Below, one piece after another: positions 44,581 to 53,310 of a stretch of DNA of 54,089 nt (within the stretch, counting starts at the first letter, position 1; each line of letters opens with the position of its first letter). This DNA comes from an uncultured Lachnospiraceae bacterium. GTDB lineage: Bacteria > Bacillota > Clostridia > Lachnospirales > Lachnospiraceae. The stretch is from NCBI GenBank assembly GCA_910585075.1, contig CAJUED010000020.1, positions 1 to 54,089 of the forward strand. Direction: 5' to 3'. A program made the position numbers and the translations under genes. The notes under the pieces are model-generated. The model did not search any database. It had not been told where the DNA came from and was given only the letters and a program-made list of their open reading frames with translations.

Positions 44581-45675
44581 CTAAGAATTTAACGCCTCAA
44601 ACAAGGACACAAAGTATTCTCCACTTGCCTTCGCTAACTCTACCGGCACCGCATTTCCGATTTGCAATGCGACTTCCGCATTATTTCCATAAAAAAAATA
44701 TTTATCATCAAAGGATTGCAACCGAGCCGCTTCTCTTGCACTAAGCGCCCTATCTTGATTTGGGTGACCATACCTTCCTTTCGAATAATGCATACAACCG
44801 CCGGTAATTGTCGGTGCCGGCTTATTCATATCCATAATTCCATATACATCCGTATGTCCACTTTTCTCCTTATGACATGAAAGTGCCAATGAATCCGGTA
44901 AACATCTTCTGTCACCACCATGTTCTCTTATATATCTGATTCTCTCAATATTTGTCTCTGACATTCCATTACTGGTGTGATTATATATCCCGTCCGCATT
45001 ACATGTATCTCCCGCTTCAAGCGGAGGTAATCCTAAAATAACCGAGGCTGTTTTCCACTTAGGAAGATTTCCCGTTTTTCTTGGATCCATATATGTTTTT
45101 TCAGGCAATGATAGTTCTAAGCCTTTTTCTTTTATAGTTGATACCAAATCTTTTCTAATTCCATGTAAAACCAATCTTTTTCTGGTTTGTGGAACCCCAT
45201 AATCCGCAGCGTTCAATACATCGGATATACACTCATAATCTTCCTCCATCAATCCAAGTGCTTCCGAAAAGACCGTTCTACCCTTTCCCTTAGACATACC
45301 GGCTACATTCTCCATCAAAATAAAATCCGGTTTCAACTCCTTAATCAGTCTTACAAACTCAAAAACCAGCTGATTCCTCTTATCATCCTCGCCGCCTTTT
45401 CTAATAGCCGAAAAGCCCTGACATGGCGGACAAGCAACCAATAATAGCCTATCATTTTTTGTTACACCGGAATTTTCCCTTAGCATTTTTCCTGAGACAT
45501 TCCTTATGTCATCAGTTATTACCGATATTCCTTTATTATTCTCCGTATATGTCTTTACCGCAACAGGATTGATTTCCACTGCTGCTTTGACCTCAATATT
45601 AGCCTTCCCTAATCCACAGGTAGTTCCACCACACCCACAAAACAAATCAATTGCGTACAATTTCTTTTGCTGCAT
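44581..45675 (-). CDS. dcm: DNA (cytosine-5) methyltransferase
   Basis: Transfers a methyl group from S-adenosylmethionine to C5 of cytosine in a specific DNA site. The 364-aa enzyme has motif I IDLFCGCGG, IV ACPPCQGFS (catalytic C85), VI LMENV, VIII QTRKRL, the target-recognition region at about 215-280, IX PAPTITGG and X IGNAVP. An in-frame upstream ATG at 45744 falls inside the promoter itself, so the start at 45675 (AAGGAT upstream) is correct. It is transcribed separately from the GHKL operon, convergent with the zinc-ribbon gene. Its specificity cannot be read by eye. Confidence 0.93.
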   Translation of the reverse strand: MQQKKLYAIDLFCGCGGTTCGLGKANIEVKAAVEINPVAVKTYTENNKGISVITDDIRNVSGKMLRENSGVTKNDRLLLVACPPCQGFSAIRKGGEDDKRNQLVFEFVRLIKELKPDFILMENVAGMSKGKGRTVFSEALGLMEEDYECISDVLNAADYGVPQTRKRLVLHGIRKDLVSTIKEKGLELSLPEKTYMDPRKTGNLPKWKTASVILGLPPLEAGDTCNADGIYNHTSNGMSETNIERIRYIREHGGDRRCLPDSLALSCHKEKSGHTDVYGIMDMNKPAPTITGGCMHYSKGRYGHPNQDRALSAREAARLQSFDDKYFFYGNNAEVALQIGNAVPVELAKASGEYFVSLFEALNS

Positions 45676-45720
45676 TTTATCCTTTTTCCTATCCTTCAAA
45701 AAGTGTAAAACTTCACATTG

Positions 45721-45749
45721 ATTATAACACCGGTATTTTCTCATTGCAA
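45721..45749 (-). promoter_or_regulatory. sigma-A promoter of the methyltransferase gene
   Basis: On the minus strand TTGCAA, a 17-bp spacer and TATAAT lie 45 bp upstream of the ATG at 45675. The match also rules out the longer in-frame start of this gene. Confidence 0.75.
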
Positions 45750-45832
45750 TTAATACAATATATATTCAACTCATAATAAACACTTTATTCAACATCATTA
45801 TAACAAAGAAAGATATGAGAAAAATACCAATA

Positions 45833-45883
45833 CAGGCCCATTCGTTGCCTTCCTTTTTCTATGGAAGGCAACGAATGAGCCTG
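45833..45883 (-). terminator. 21-bp inverted repeat between GH127 gene and methylase island
   Basis: CAGGC-CATTCGTTGCCTTCC pairs with GGAAGGCAACGAATG-GCCTG (20 of 21 bp) around a 9-nt loop, 22 bp beyond the GH127 stop. There is no real U-tract on either strand. A terminator of the arabinoside operon is the simplest reading; it also marks the right end of the island. Confidence 0.6.
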
Positions 45884-45905
45884 CATGAAGCACTTCTATT
45901 TCAAA

Positions 45906-47786
45906 TTACTTTTTCAAAAACCACACATTCATCTCCATAACGCCCCTATTCGCCCAGGCAAAATAAGGGATTAACTTCAGGGTTACCGTTTCCATATCGC
46001 CTTCCGAAAACCTGTACAATTCCCCGAAATCTTTTCTGCTTTCCGCCTGTCCATACAAAACCGGCAGGCTTCTGCCGCAGAGCGTCTCCCTGGCAACACG
46101 GAAGGAATCTCCTGCCCCCACTCTTACATCCCGCAGGGCCAGTCCCTGATTATCAACTTCTTCACCACAAAATACTATAGGCCCACGCATCACGGCAACC
46201 CGCCCGCACAGATTTGTCACTCTTGGATTTGCCTCTATCCTGTGAATTGCCATTTCCAGTTCCAGGGATACCTGGTCTCCCTTTGACCAGGTGCGCCTCA
46301 GATAAGCATATCCTTTGTTAGCGGAATATTCTGCTTTCTCACCATTCACCGTAAGGTGATAAGCGCTGCACCATCCGGGAATACGCAAAGCAAGCGTATA
46401 ATCACCATCTGTTTCTGTCTCTATATTAACACTACCGTCATAAGGATAATCCGTTCTTTGTTCCAGAATTACCTCCTGCTCCTCCAATTGAATGCAGGCC
46501 TTGCCGCTCATATAGCAATGTGCATATATGGTATTCTCCGATACGGAATACATATAATTGCCAATTGCGCCTGTAATTCGCACCAGATTAGGCGGGCAGC
46601 AGGAACAGTCAAAAATCTTAACTCTCTCCAAAATGGGTAAATGCTCGCGCAGATATTCTGCTCTGGCCCCATTAAAGTCGTTCCGTCTCGGGTCCGCCGC
46701 CAACGGATTTTCATAGAAAAATCTGTCACCGGACAAAGACATACCGCTAAGTACCGTATTATAAAGCGCTAACTCCGCGTAATCTGCATATTTGCTATCC
46801 GCATCAATAAGCCACATCCGCCTGCAGAACATAGCCAGTGCAATTGAAGCGCAGGTTTCATTATAAGTCGTATATTCCGGCAAATCATAATCAAAGGTAA
46901 AAGCCTCTCCCAGATAGGTGGAGCCTACCCCTCCTGTGATATGCATCCGCTTTTGCACCACATTTTCAAATAGTGTCTCACAGGCCCTCGTCAGCTCCTC
47001 CTCTCTGTTCAGCAAGGCAAGATCCGCCATAGCGCAGTACTGATAGAGAGCCCGAACGGAATGGCCATCCGCTGTTTTCTGTTCTCTGACCGGTAAATGA
47101 GATTGTATGTTCGTCAAATCCGTATCGTTGTTTTCCCGATCCTTCCGGCTGCATCCCCTGTGATCGATAAAGAATTCCGCCAATTCTTTATAACGGACTT
47201 CTCCGGTAAGCGTATAAAGCTTTACCAGCGCAAGCTCAATTTCCTGATGCCCCGGGGTATCGAAGGACGCAGATTGCTCCAGCCTGAAGGTCTGATCAAT
47301 GAGGTTTATGAAACGAATTGCAATATCCAGCATTTTTCGCTTTCCCGTTGCCTTATAATAGGCAATTGCGCCTTCCACCAAATGACCTGCGCAGTACAGC
47401 TCATGATCAGGCCGCCTGGTAAATCGTGCCTCCGGCTCCACCACAATAAAATAGGTATCCAGATAGCCATCTTCCAGCTGAAGCTTTTCCATGCGCTCAA
47501 TCAGCTCGTCCATCCGCTTCTCCATCTCAGGGTCCCGATTTTTCTGTAAATAGAATGCAACGCCTTCCATCCATTTGGTTATATCCGAATCCCAGAAAAT
47601 ATGCGGCTTGAGGGGCATTCCCTCCTTCCAGTCTCCCTTTAAAGCTCCAAAACGGCCGGTTTCCTCAAAACGGTCGTAGACGGCATTAATGGTTACTTCC
47701 TTCACCAGCCTCTGCTGTTCCTGCCAAAAACCATGGGTAAGCTCTATCTGTTCAAAACTCACAGGCTTTCCTTCATATTTTTTCAT
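45906..47786 (-). CDS. GH127 beta-L-arabinofuranosidase
   Basis: Removes terminal beta-L-arabinofuranose from plant glycoprotein or arabinan side chains, using a zinc-bound catalytic cysteine. The 626 aa (DUF1680 family) contain WDSDITKWMEG, GHLVEGAIAYY, HITGGVGSTYLGEAF, YTTYNETCASIA with the Glu of the active site, and FDCSCCPPNLVR with the Cys ligands and nucleophile, as in Bifidobacterium HypBA1. There is no signal peptide, so it acts in the cytosol after import. GGAGGATTAGA precedes the ATG directly. It is downstream of the second GH127 and the permeases, probably one operon. Confidence 0.92.
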   Translation of the reverse strand: MKKYEGKPVSFEQIELTHGFWQEQQRLVKEVTINAVYDRFEETGRFGALKGDWKEGMPLKPHIFWDSDITKWMEGVAFYLQKNRDPEMEKRMDELIERMEKLQLEDGYLDTYFIVVEPEARFTRRPDHELYCAGHLVEGAIAYYKATGKRKMLDIAIRFINLIDQTFRLEQSASFDTPGHQEIELALVKLYTLTGEVRYKELAEFFIDHRGCSRKDRENNDTDLTNIQSHLPVREQKTADGHSVRALYQYCAMADLALLNREEELTRACETLFENVVQKRMHITGGVGSTYLGEAFTFDYDLPEYTTYNETCASIALAMFCRRMWLIDADSKYADYAELALYNTVLSGMSLSGDRFFYENPLAADPRRNDFNGARAEYLREHLPILERVKIFDCSCCPPNLVRITGAIGNYMYSVSENTIYAHCYMSGKACIQLEEQEVILEQRTDYPYDGSVNIETETDGDYTLALRIPGWCSAYHLTVNGEKAEYSANKGYAYLRRTWSKGDQVSLELEMAIHRIEANPRVTNLCGRVAVMRGPIVFCGEEVDNQGLALRDVRVGAGDSFRVARETLCGRSLPVLYGQAESRKDFGELYRFSEGDMETVTLKLIPYFAWANRGVMEMNVWFLKK

Positions 47787-47838
47787 TCTAATCCTCCATG
47801 CTGCCGACAGCCCGCAAATTCAGGTGCCAACATAAATT
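47787..47838. repeat. segment upstream of GH127 gene related to 15855-15907
   Basis: Shares TCTAATCCTCCATGCT and several later blocks with the sequence upstream of gpmI. Here it directly provides the ribosome binding site of the GH127 gene. The remainder of the gap (47839-47884) has an AATAATATTATTAATAATAATA stretch. Confidence 0.5.
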
Positions 47839-47884
47839 ATTGATAATATTATTAATAATAATATGGAAATTGAGAAATCCTCAA

Positions 47885-49726
47885 TTACGTACATCCAAAG
47901 GGAATCAAAGAGACTGTCTCACTCTCCCCCTCTCCGGATACCGGGCTCTCGGGAAGTTCCTTCGTATTTCCACCCTGCATAGTCCATTCTTCCAATCTCT
48001 TAGCCGTCACCTTCAGGCGAATTGGCGGACACTCTTTTGAAAAGGGCACTGACGAAATTTCCTGTTCCTCCACCTGGTAAGGAAGCGACTGATTCAGTGC
48101 ATAATTCCATGGGCTTTCCGGATAGACAAAATAATCCCTGATGCCCACAATTTCCTTTACGGCTTCCCAGCGCTCTTTTATCTCCAGCCCATATACCAAT
48201 GGACCTCTTTCTACAGCCAGGGAATTCCGGTACCAATAGGACGCCTTCGGCTCCATCTTCAGCTGTACCCGGATTTCATCATCCTGTTGAAATTTCTTTT
48301 CCACAATCGCAAATCCTATATTGTCCTCCAAAGAAACAGTCGCTCCCTCACACTGTAACTGTGGCTTTTCACACCAGGCCGGAATGCGGATTTTAAGCTT
48401 CATCGGCCTGTCCGGCGCTTCTTTGATTTGATAAACCAGCTGGTCACGGAATGGATATTCTGTTTCCAGCCGGACGGAAAACCGTTCTTCCCCAAACTGA
48501 GTATCTACACAGGAAGGAGCAAATACCATGCTGACCAATGTGCCATCCCCTTCTTTGTACCAAAGGGAATTCACAAACTTCGGCCATCCCTGATGCATAT
48601 TAGCCGTACAACAGCCAAAATTAGGTTCCAGCCCAAAAACGTTAGAATCATTGTCATTATTAAACCAGGGCCTCGGAGTATCATCCACCAAAATTTGATT
48701 TGCCTGCTGTAAGTATTGGTGTCCCATAAAATCCTCTGTAATCGTAGCCGGTAATGCGTTGTAGGCAAGCCGCTCCATCAAATCCCCATACCAGGGGTCT
48801 CCAAAAACCTCTATCAAAGATTGAAGGCTGAACATATACTCCACCACGGAACACAACTCGGAACCCTGTGTGGGGTTATTTCCTGCCAAATGCTCATCTC
48901 CATTAATACAGCCTGAAACTACACCATGCCTGCGAATGATATCTTTCAACCCTTCTTTAGCTAATTTCGCATAGTCTTTATCCTCACAGAACAGAGAACG
49001 AATTGCAGGATGCTTGAATCCCATAGTTACATTCACAATATGGGTTTCATGGTATGGAATCATATCCTCCATTTCTTCGTGCTCAAAGATCCTTGCCTTT
49101 TCCCAGTTTATGTATCTTGAAGCAGGGCGGGGAAAAGGCAGATTGTTCATGAAATCACACCAATCATTGCTGTGCCCGTCAATTTCTCTCATATATTCCA
49201 AGATTTTTTCTTCTCCGGTTTTTTCATGCAGCCACTTCGCCACATAGAGAAGCTCCGGCACCCTGGCCTTTGACCAGCCTCTGATTTTCTTTTTCTGCAA
49301 CAGCCTGGTCATATATGCCAGATAATTCCTGACAAACGGAATCACCCTTGCATCACCTGTGATTTCTTCATACTGGATCAAAACCTTCAGCATCGCATAT
49401 CGGGACCATTGCTCGTTCCATGTGTTCTTCGGACCAAAATTACCGGTTTCATCCTGGCTGTTCAATGTCCATTCTATAAATCTCATACAAAGTTTCCAAT
49501 GCTCCTCATCATCCAGGTAATAGGAAAGTGGTAACAGTCCATCCAGATAATAAGGTACTCTCTCCCAACTGTCTCCGGTTCCACCCAGCCAGCCGGAATA
49601 ACTGCCCACGCTGTCCCAAATATAATACAGTTTTCCACTCAGGCCTTTCATTTGAATCCGCAGTTGATCTAAAAGCCATCCCTCCGGCTGAATCTTTGTT
49701 AATGGCAATCTGTCAAATTTCTTCAT
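47885..49726 (-). CDS. second GH127/DUF1680-family glycoside hydrolase
   Basis: A 613-aa cytosolic enzyme of the DUF1680 group, but from a different branch than its neighbour. It has LGGTGDSWERVPYYLDGLLPL at the N-terminus, TQGSELCSVVEYMFSL, and FGCCTANMHQGWPKF as the Cys-rich catalytic segment, with a beta-sandwich C-terminus. The branch may have a distinct linkage specificity (GH127- or GH146-like arabinofuranosidase activity). A GGGAG is present just before the ATG. Together with the other GH127 it suggests stepwise degradation of beta-L-arabino-oligosaccharides. Confidence 0.82.
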   Translation of the reverse strand: MKKFDRLPLTKIQPEGWLLDQLRIQMKGLSGKLYYIWDSVGSYSGWLGGTGDSWERVPYYLDGLLPLSYYLDDEEHWKLCMRFIEWTLNSQDETGNFGPKNTWNEQWSRYAMLKVLIQYEEITGDARVIPFVRNYLAYMTRLLQKKKIRGWSKARVPELLYVAKWLHEKTGEEKILEYMREIDGHSNDWCDFMNNLPFPRPASRYINWEKARIFEHEEMEDMIPYHETHIVNVTMGFKHPAIRSLFCEDKDYAKLAKEGLKDIIRRHGVVSGCINGDEHLAGNNPTQGSELCSVVEYMFSLQSLIEVFGDPWYGDLMERLAYNALPATITEDFMGHQYLQQANQILVDDTPRPWFNNDNDSNVFGLEPNFGCCTANMHQGWPKFVNSLWYKEGDGTLVSMVFAPSCVDTQFGEERFSVRLETEYPFRDQLVYQIKEAPDRPMKLKIRIPAWCEKPQLQCEGATVSLEDNIGFAIVEKKFQQDDEIRVQLKMEPKASYWYRNSLAVERGPLVYGLEIKERWEAVKEIVGIRDYFVYPESPWNYALNQSLPYQVEEQEISSVPFSKECPPIRLKVTAKRLEEWTMQGGNTKELPESPVSGEGESETVSLIPFGCT

Positions 49727-49794
49727 TTCATCTCCCTTCTCCCCCTTGCTTTTTACAGGGAAATTGTCTCAATGTATTATATTGTTTACCATAG

Positions 49795-50625
49795 TTATTT
49801 CACCGCACCACTCATCATACCTTTCACAAAATATTTCTGTAAGAACAGGAAAAGAATCAGAATCGGCACCATCCCTACAATTGCCCCACAGGTCAATGTC
49901 CCCCAATTGACAGAATTGTCATTTGAAAGCATATCAACCAATCCTACATTGAAAGTTTTCATCGTATTTCCTCCAAATGTCAGGCCAATTGTATAATCAT
50001 TCCAGGTGTTGTAAGCCGAATACACCAGCACGGTTATTGCTCCAGGAATGGCCAGCGGCGTATAAATCTTCCAAAAAATATCAAAATTGCTGGCGCCATC
50101 CATCAGCGCTGCCTCCTGCAGGGCATTCGGTACCATGTCAAAAGAGCTTTTCATCATCAACACGCAAAATGGCGTCTGAAATGTTGCATAAATAAATACC
50201 ATCCCCCATACCGTACCCAAAAGCTTCAAATCCGATAAAGTATTATAAAGCGGAACCATCAAAGCCTGGGCAGGAACCATAATGGTAAAAAGAATCAGGC
50301 TAATCCATAATTTCGATCCCCATAGTTTCAGCTTGGAAAATGCAAAGCCTGCCAGAACCGCAATAACTGTCACCAAAATCATTGTAAGAACACTAATCTG
50401 AATTGAATTTCTCAGATAAGTAAAGAAAATCCCTTCTTTATACTGAAACAAAGCGGAATAATTTTCCAAGGTCGCCAGACGTGGAAAGAACGTGATTCCA
50501 CCGTATAATTCCTTCTGCGTTTTAACGGAAGTGACAAATGCCCAGTAAAGAGGGAGGAGCCAAATGGTACTGAGAACAACATTCAACAATACGACTATCG
50601 TCAAATTACCTTTATTTTTTTTCAT
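49795..50625 (-). CDS. carbohydrate ABC importer permease, MalG type
   Basis: One of two membrane subunits of a sugar importer. The 276 aa hold six helices; the EAA loop that docks the ATPase is EAALMDGASNFDIFWKIYTPLAIPG, near residue 185. It starts 11 bp after the MalF-type gene stop with AGGAGG seven bases before ATG. No ATPase gene lies nearby; such clostridial systems use a shared MsmK-type ATPase encoded elsewhere. The substrate is probably arabino-oligosaccharide, judged from the neighbouring enzymes. Confidence 0.93.
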   Translation of the reverse strand: MKKNKGNLTIVVLLNVVLSTIWLLPLYWAFVTSVKTQKELYGGITFFPRLATLENYSALFQYKEGIFFTYLRNSIQISVLTMILVTVIAVLAGFAFSKLKLWGSKLWISLILFTIMVPAQALMVPLYNTLSDLKLLGTVWGMVFIYATFQTPFCVLMMKSSFDMVPNALQEAALMDGASNFDIFWKIYTPLAIPGAITVLVYSAYNTWNDYTIGLTFGGNTMKTFNVGLVDMLSNDNSVNWGTLTCGAIVGMVPILILFLFLQKYFVKGMMSGAVK

Positions 50626-50636
50626 CTACTTCCCTC

Positions 50637-51527
50637 CTACTCTGTGGCATCTTTCATTACGGCAAACTGAAAATAACTCAAAATCGCAAGTATCACCAAA
50701 AGAACCATGGACATTGCCGCTCCATAACCAAATTTATAATTTCCGAAAGATGTCTGATAAATATAATAAACTGCTGTCTGGGTTTTGGAAGACGGGCCTC
50801 CTGCCGTCATAATCTTAAACTGCTCAAAGGCAAGCACCGATCCAATTACTGAAATTACCATTGATAAACCAATGGTGGGACGAATCAGCGGCAATGTAAT
50901 GCGGAAAAACTGTTGTATCTTGTTCGCCCCGTCAATGCTAGCCGACTGGTAGATTTCCTCATCCACAGCCTGAAACGCTCCCAAAAGCATCAGCATACTG
51001 AATCCCGCCATTTTCCATGTGACCATTGCGCACACCGCAGGCAAAGACGTTTTGGGCAAATGCATCCATGCAACAGGAGAATCAATAATCCCAATCCCCT
51101 GCAATATATGATTCAGTACTCCATAGAGCTCATTGTATATCCATAACCATATATCCGCACTGGCCGTCATGGAAATGACCACCGGCATAAAATAAATCGT
51201 ACGGAAGATCCCGACGCCCTTAAACCTATGATTCACCAGAATTGCCATAATAAATGCTACAATAAACAACATTGGCGTCACGATAATTGCATATTCCGCC
51301 GTAAAAAGAAGGGAATGCAGAAACTTTTTATCCTGAAAAGCACGGACAAAATTCTGAATCCCTATAAAGGCCTTTTCTCCCAGTAAAGACCAGTCAAAAA
51401 AAGACATATAAAAAGCTTTGACAAAGGGTATCGCAAAAAATGTAATATTGATAGCCAACAGAGGGAGAATAAACAATATGTTGGTTATATTTTTCTTTGA
51501 AAATTTCCGGCGTTTTATTTTCGTCAT
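50637..51527 (-). CDS. carbohydrate ABC importer permease, MalF type
   Basis: The 296-aa partner permease with six helices and an EAA-type loop, YQSASIDGANKIQQFFRITLPLIRP, near residue 200. GAGGT lies seven bases before the ATG. It is separated from the binding-protein gene by 173 bp containing a 12-bp hairpin, which probably lowers permease expression relative to the binding protein. Confidence 0.93.
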   Translation of the reverse strand: MTKIKRRKFSKKNITNILFILPLLAINITFFAIPFVKAFYMSFFDWSLLGEKAFIGIQNFVRAFQDKKFLHSLLFTAEYAIIVTPMLFIVAFIMAILVNHRFKGVGIFRTIYFMPVVISMTASADIWLWIYNELYGVLNHILQGIGIIDSPVAWMHLPKTSLPAVCAMVTWKMAGFSMLMLLGAFQAVDEEIYQSASIDGANKIQQFFRITLPLIRPTIGLSMVISVIGSVLAFEQFKIMTAGGPSSKTQTAVYYIYQTSFGNYKFGYGAAMSMVLLVILAILSYFQFAVMKDATE

Positions 51528-51637
51528 AATCCTTACCTCTTTAATTTGTCAGATGCTGTCACCACATCTATAACCGAACACGGACAAACTTATCAAGTTT
51601 TACCACACTTTATGAGTCTGCGTTTGACAAAAAGGCC

Positions 51638-51668
51638 GCGGCATTCTGCGCCTTTTGCAGAATGCCGC
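51638..51668 (-). terminator. 12-bp hairpin between binding-protein and permease genes
   Basis: GCGGCATTCTGC and GCAGAATGCCGC pair perfectly with a 7-nt loop. On the minus strand GGCCTTTTTG follows. This probably acts as a leaky terminator or mRNA-stabilising stem giving more binding protein than permease. Confidence 0.75.
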
Positions 51669-51700
51669 AAACCCTATTCCACATCGCTATTCATCCGGTT

Positions 51701-53026
51701 TTATTCTGAAAGTATTGCATCGATTTCCGTCTTGGCATCGGCAAAAGCTTCTTCCGGAGTTTTCTCCTGATTCAGAGCAAATTGTACCGCATCAATCCAA
51801 GGCGTATACATTTCGTTATATTTCAGGCTGTAAGGCGCTTCGCCTACTTCCAAGGCCTGACGTAATACGTCATACTCAGGGTGGGAAGCAAAGAGTTCAT
51901 TGTCAAACATATCGGAACGGGAAGGGATATTTCCTGATGCAGCCAGCTGATCTACCTGTACCTCTTTGCTCAGGCAATAGTCAACAAACTGCCATGCCGC
52001 ATCCGGCATATCCGTATCAGCCAGAATAGCCATACTGTCACCACCTGAGAAAGAAGCATACTTTTCTCCATCCGGGGAAGGAATTAAGGTACATCCGGCA
52101 TTAAAGTCATAAACATCATTCACGATATTGCCCACTGCGGAGCTTCCCAAAACGATCATCGCCGCTTTCTGGGCCTTGAATGCGTCTTCTGCTGATGTCC
52201 AGTCATAAGAGGTAATACTCTCAGGGCTCACTTTGTGCTCATATACCATATCCGTGATTAACTGCAGAGCCGCTACTGCTTCCGGCGTATTTAATACGGA
52301 TTCCGAACCGTCTTCACTGGTAAATTCTCCGCCGTTACACCAGATATAAGGACAGAAAGTAAACATCATTCCACCTGCATCTGCCGCTGAGAAAATGTAT
52401 CCATATACATCATCACTGGTACATGCCTTAGCCGCTTCTATCAGCTCATCCCATGTCTTGGGAGCTTTCTCCGGATCCAGTCCACTTGCCTCAAAAATAT
52501 CCTTATTGTAAATCAGAACGCTTACATCCGGTGCGAAAGGCACTGCATACTGTTTGCCTTCATAACTGGATAACTCCAATAATCCACCTGAAAAGGTATC
52601 TTTATAATCAAGTGCGGAAAATTCTTCTGTGATATCTTTCAAGGCTCCAATTGATGAATAATAGGGAACCAATACACAGTCAATAGAAACCACATCAGGT
52701 GTATCGCCTGAGGACAGGGCAAGCGCCAGGTCATCCGACATAGAAGATGGTTCAGTCACATTCACCTTAATCCCGGTCTCCTCCGTAAAGGTTTTGGCCG
52801 CCTCCGTTACTTCATCAAAATAGGTATTCCGCACCCAAACTTCCAAGGCCTCGCCATCATCCGTGCTCTGAGAGCTATCCTCAGAACCGGCGTCCGTCTG
52901 GGTTTCCGCTTCCTGTGATGTACCTGGATCACTTCCACTCTCTCCGTCCTTACCGGAACCGCCGCAGGCCGTCAGCCCGAAAACCATGGAAGTTGCAAGC
53001 AAAGTAATTAATAATTTCTTTTTCAT
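51701..53026 (-). CDS. sugar ABC importer substrate-binding lipoprotein
   Basis: The extracellular receptor of the importer. A signal peptide with lipobox LTAC (C21) anchors it to the membrane, followed by a low-complexity Gly/Asp/Glu/Ser linker (about 22-60) and a family 1 solute-binding fold (ALEVWVRNTYFDEVTEAAKTFTEETGIKVNV). AAAGGAG lies five bases before the ATG. It is the first gene of the operon and faces the divergent AraC regulator. The enzyme neighbours suggest beta-L-arabinofuranosides as ligands. Confidence 0.93.
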   Translation of the reverse strand: MKKKLLITLLATSMVFGLTACGGSGKDGESGSDPGTSQEAETQTDAGSEDSSQSTDDGEALEVWVRNTYFDEVTEAAKTFTEETGIKVNVTEPSSMSDDLALALSSGDTPDVVSIDCVLVPYYSSIGALKDITEEFSALDYKDTFSGGLLELSSYEGKQYAVPFAPDVSVLIYNKDIFEASGLDPEKAPKTWDELIEAAKACTSDDVYGYIFSAADAGGMMFTFCPYIWCNGGEFTSEDGSESVLNTPEAVAALQLITDMVYEHKVSPESITSYDWTSAEDAFKAQKAAMIVLGSSAVGNIVNDVYDFNAGCTLIPSPDGEKYASFSGGDSMAILADTDMPDAAWQFVDYCLSKEVQVDQLAASGNIPSRSDMFDNELFASHPEYDVLRQALEVGEAPYSLKYNEMYTPWIDAVQFALNQEKTPEEAFADAKTEIDAILSE

Positions 53027-53059
53027 TTTTTCTCCTTTCCTTTTGAAATTGCATGATTC

Positions 53060-53100
53060 CTATAACCATTGGTCACCATGGCCATTAGTAACTATAACCA
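53060..53100. promoter_or_regulatory. two direct CTATAACCA repeats, 32 bp apart
   Basis: CTATAACCA occurs at 53060-53068 and 53092-53100 (about three helical turns apart) in the leader of the binding-protein gene; ATTGGT and ACCAAT also form an inverted pair across the block. A TTGACA-17-TTGAGA promoter-like match lies upstream on the minus strand at 53107-53135. A plausible binding site for the AraC protein or another repressor. Confidence 0.45.
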
Positions 53101-53249
53101 ATGCTCTCTCAAAAAGTAAACCATACATTTGTCAACTTGCTTGTCATTATATGCTTTTCTTTGGCAAAATTATATAGTATTTTTAGTCAAAACATGCAAC
53201 ACAATGAACATTATAAACAACAAAAAATTAGCATCAAATTAAATTATTA

Positions 53250-53278
53250 TTGAACAAATTATTAAGTTCTGCTATAAT
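53250..53278 (+). promoter_or_regulatory. sigma-A promoter of the AraC-type gene
   Basis: TTGAAC, a 17-bp spacer and TATAAT lie 33 bp upstream of the ATG. The 11-mer AAAATTAGCAT occurs on both sides (53224-53234 and 53288-53298), 64 bp apart, suggesting an autoregulatory operator. Confidence 0.7.
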
Positions 53279-53310
53279 TAATATCACAAAATTAGCATTT
53301 GGAGGAAATT

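Noticed and set aside
38760..45675. named R-M or DISARM/BREX-type system
   Set aside because: No helicase, PglX/PglZ, phospholipase-D or classical restriction enzyme is present; only Dcm and Vsr match known R-M parts.
45676..45744. longer N-terminus of the methyltransferase
   Set aside because: The extra codons overlap the -35/-10 promoter of the gene; the ATG at 45675 has its own ribosome binding site and gives the family N-terminus.
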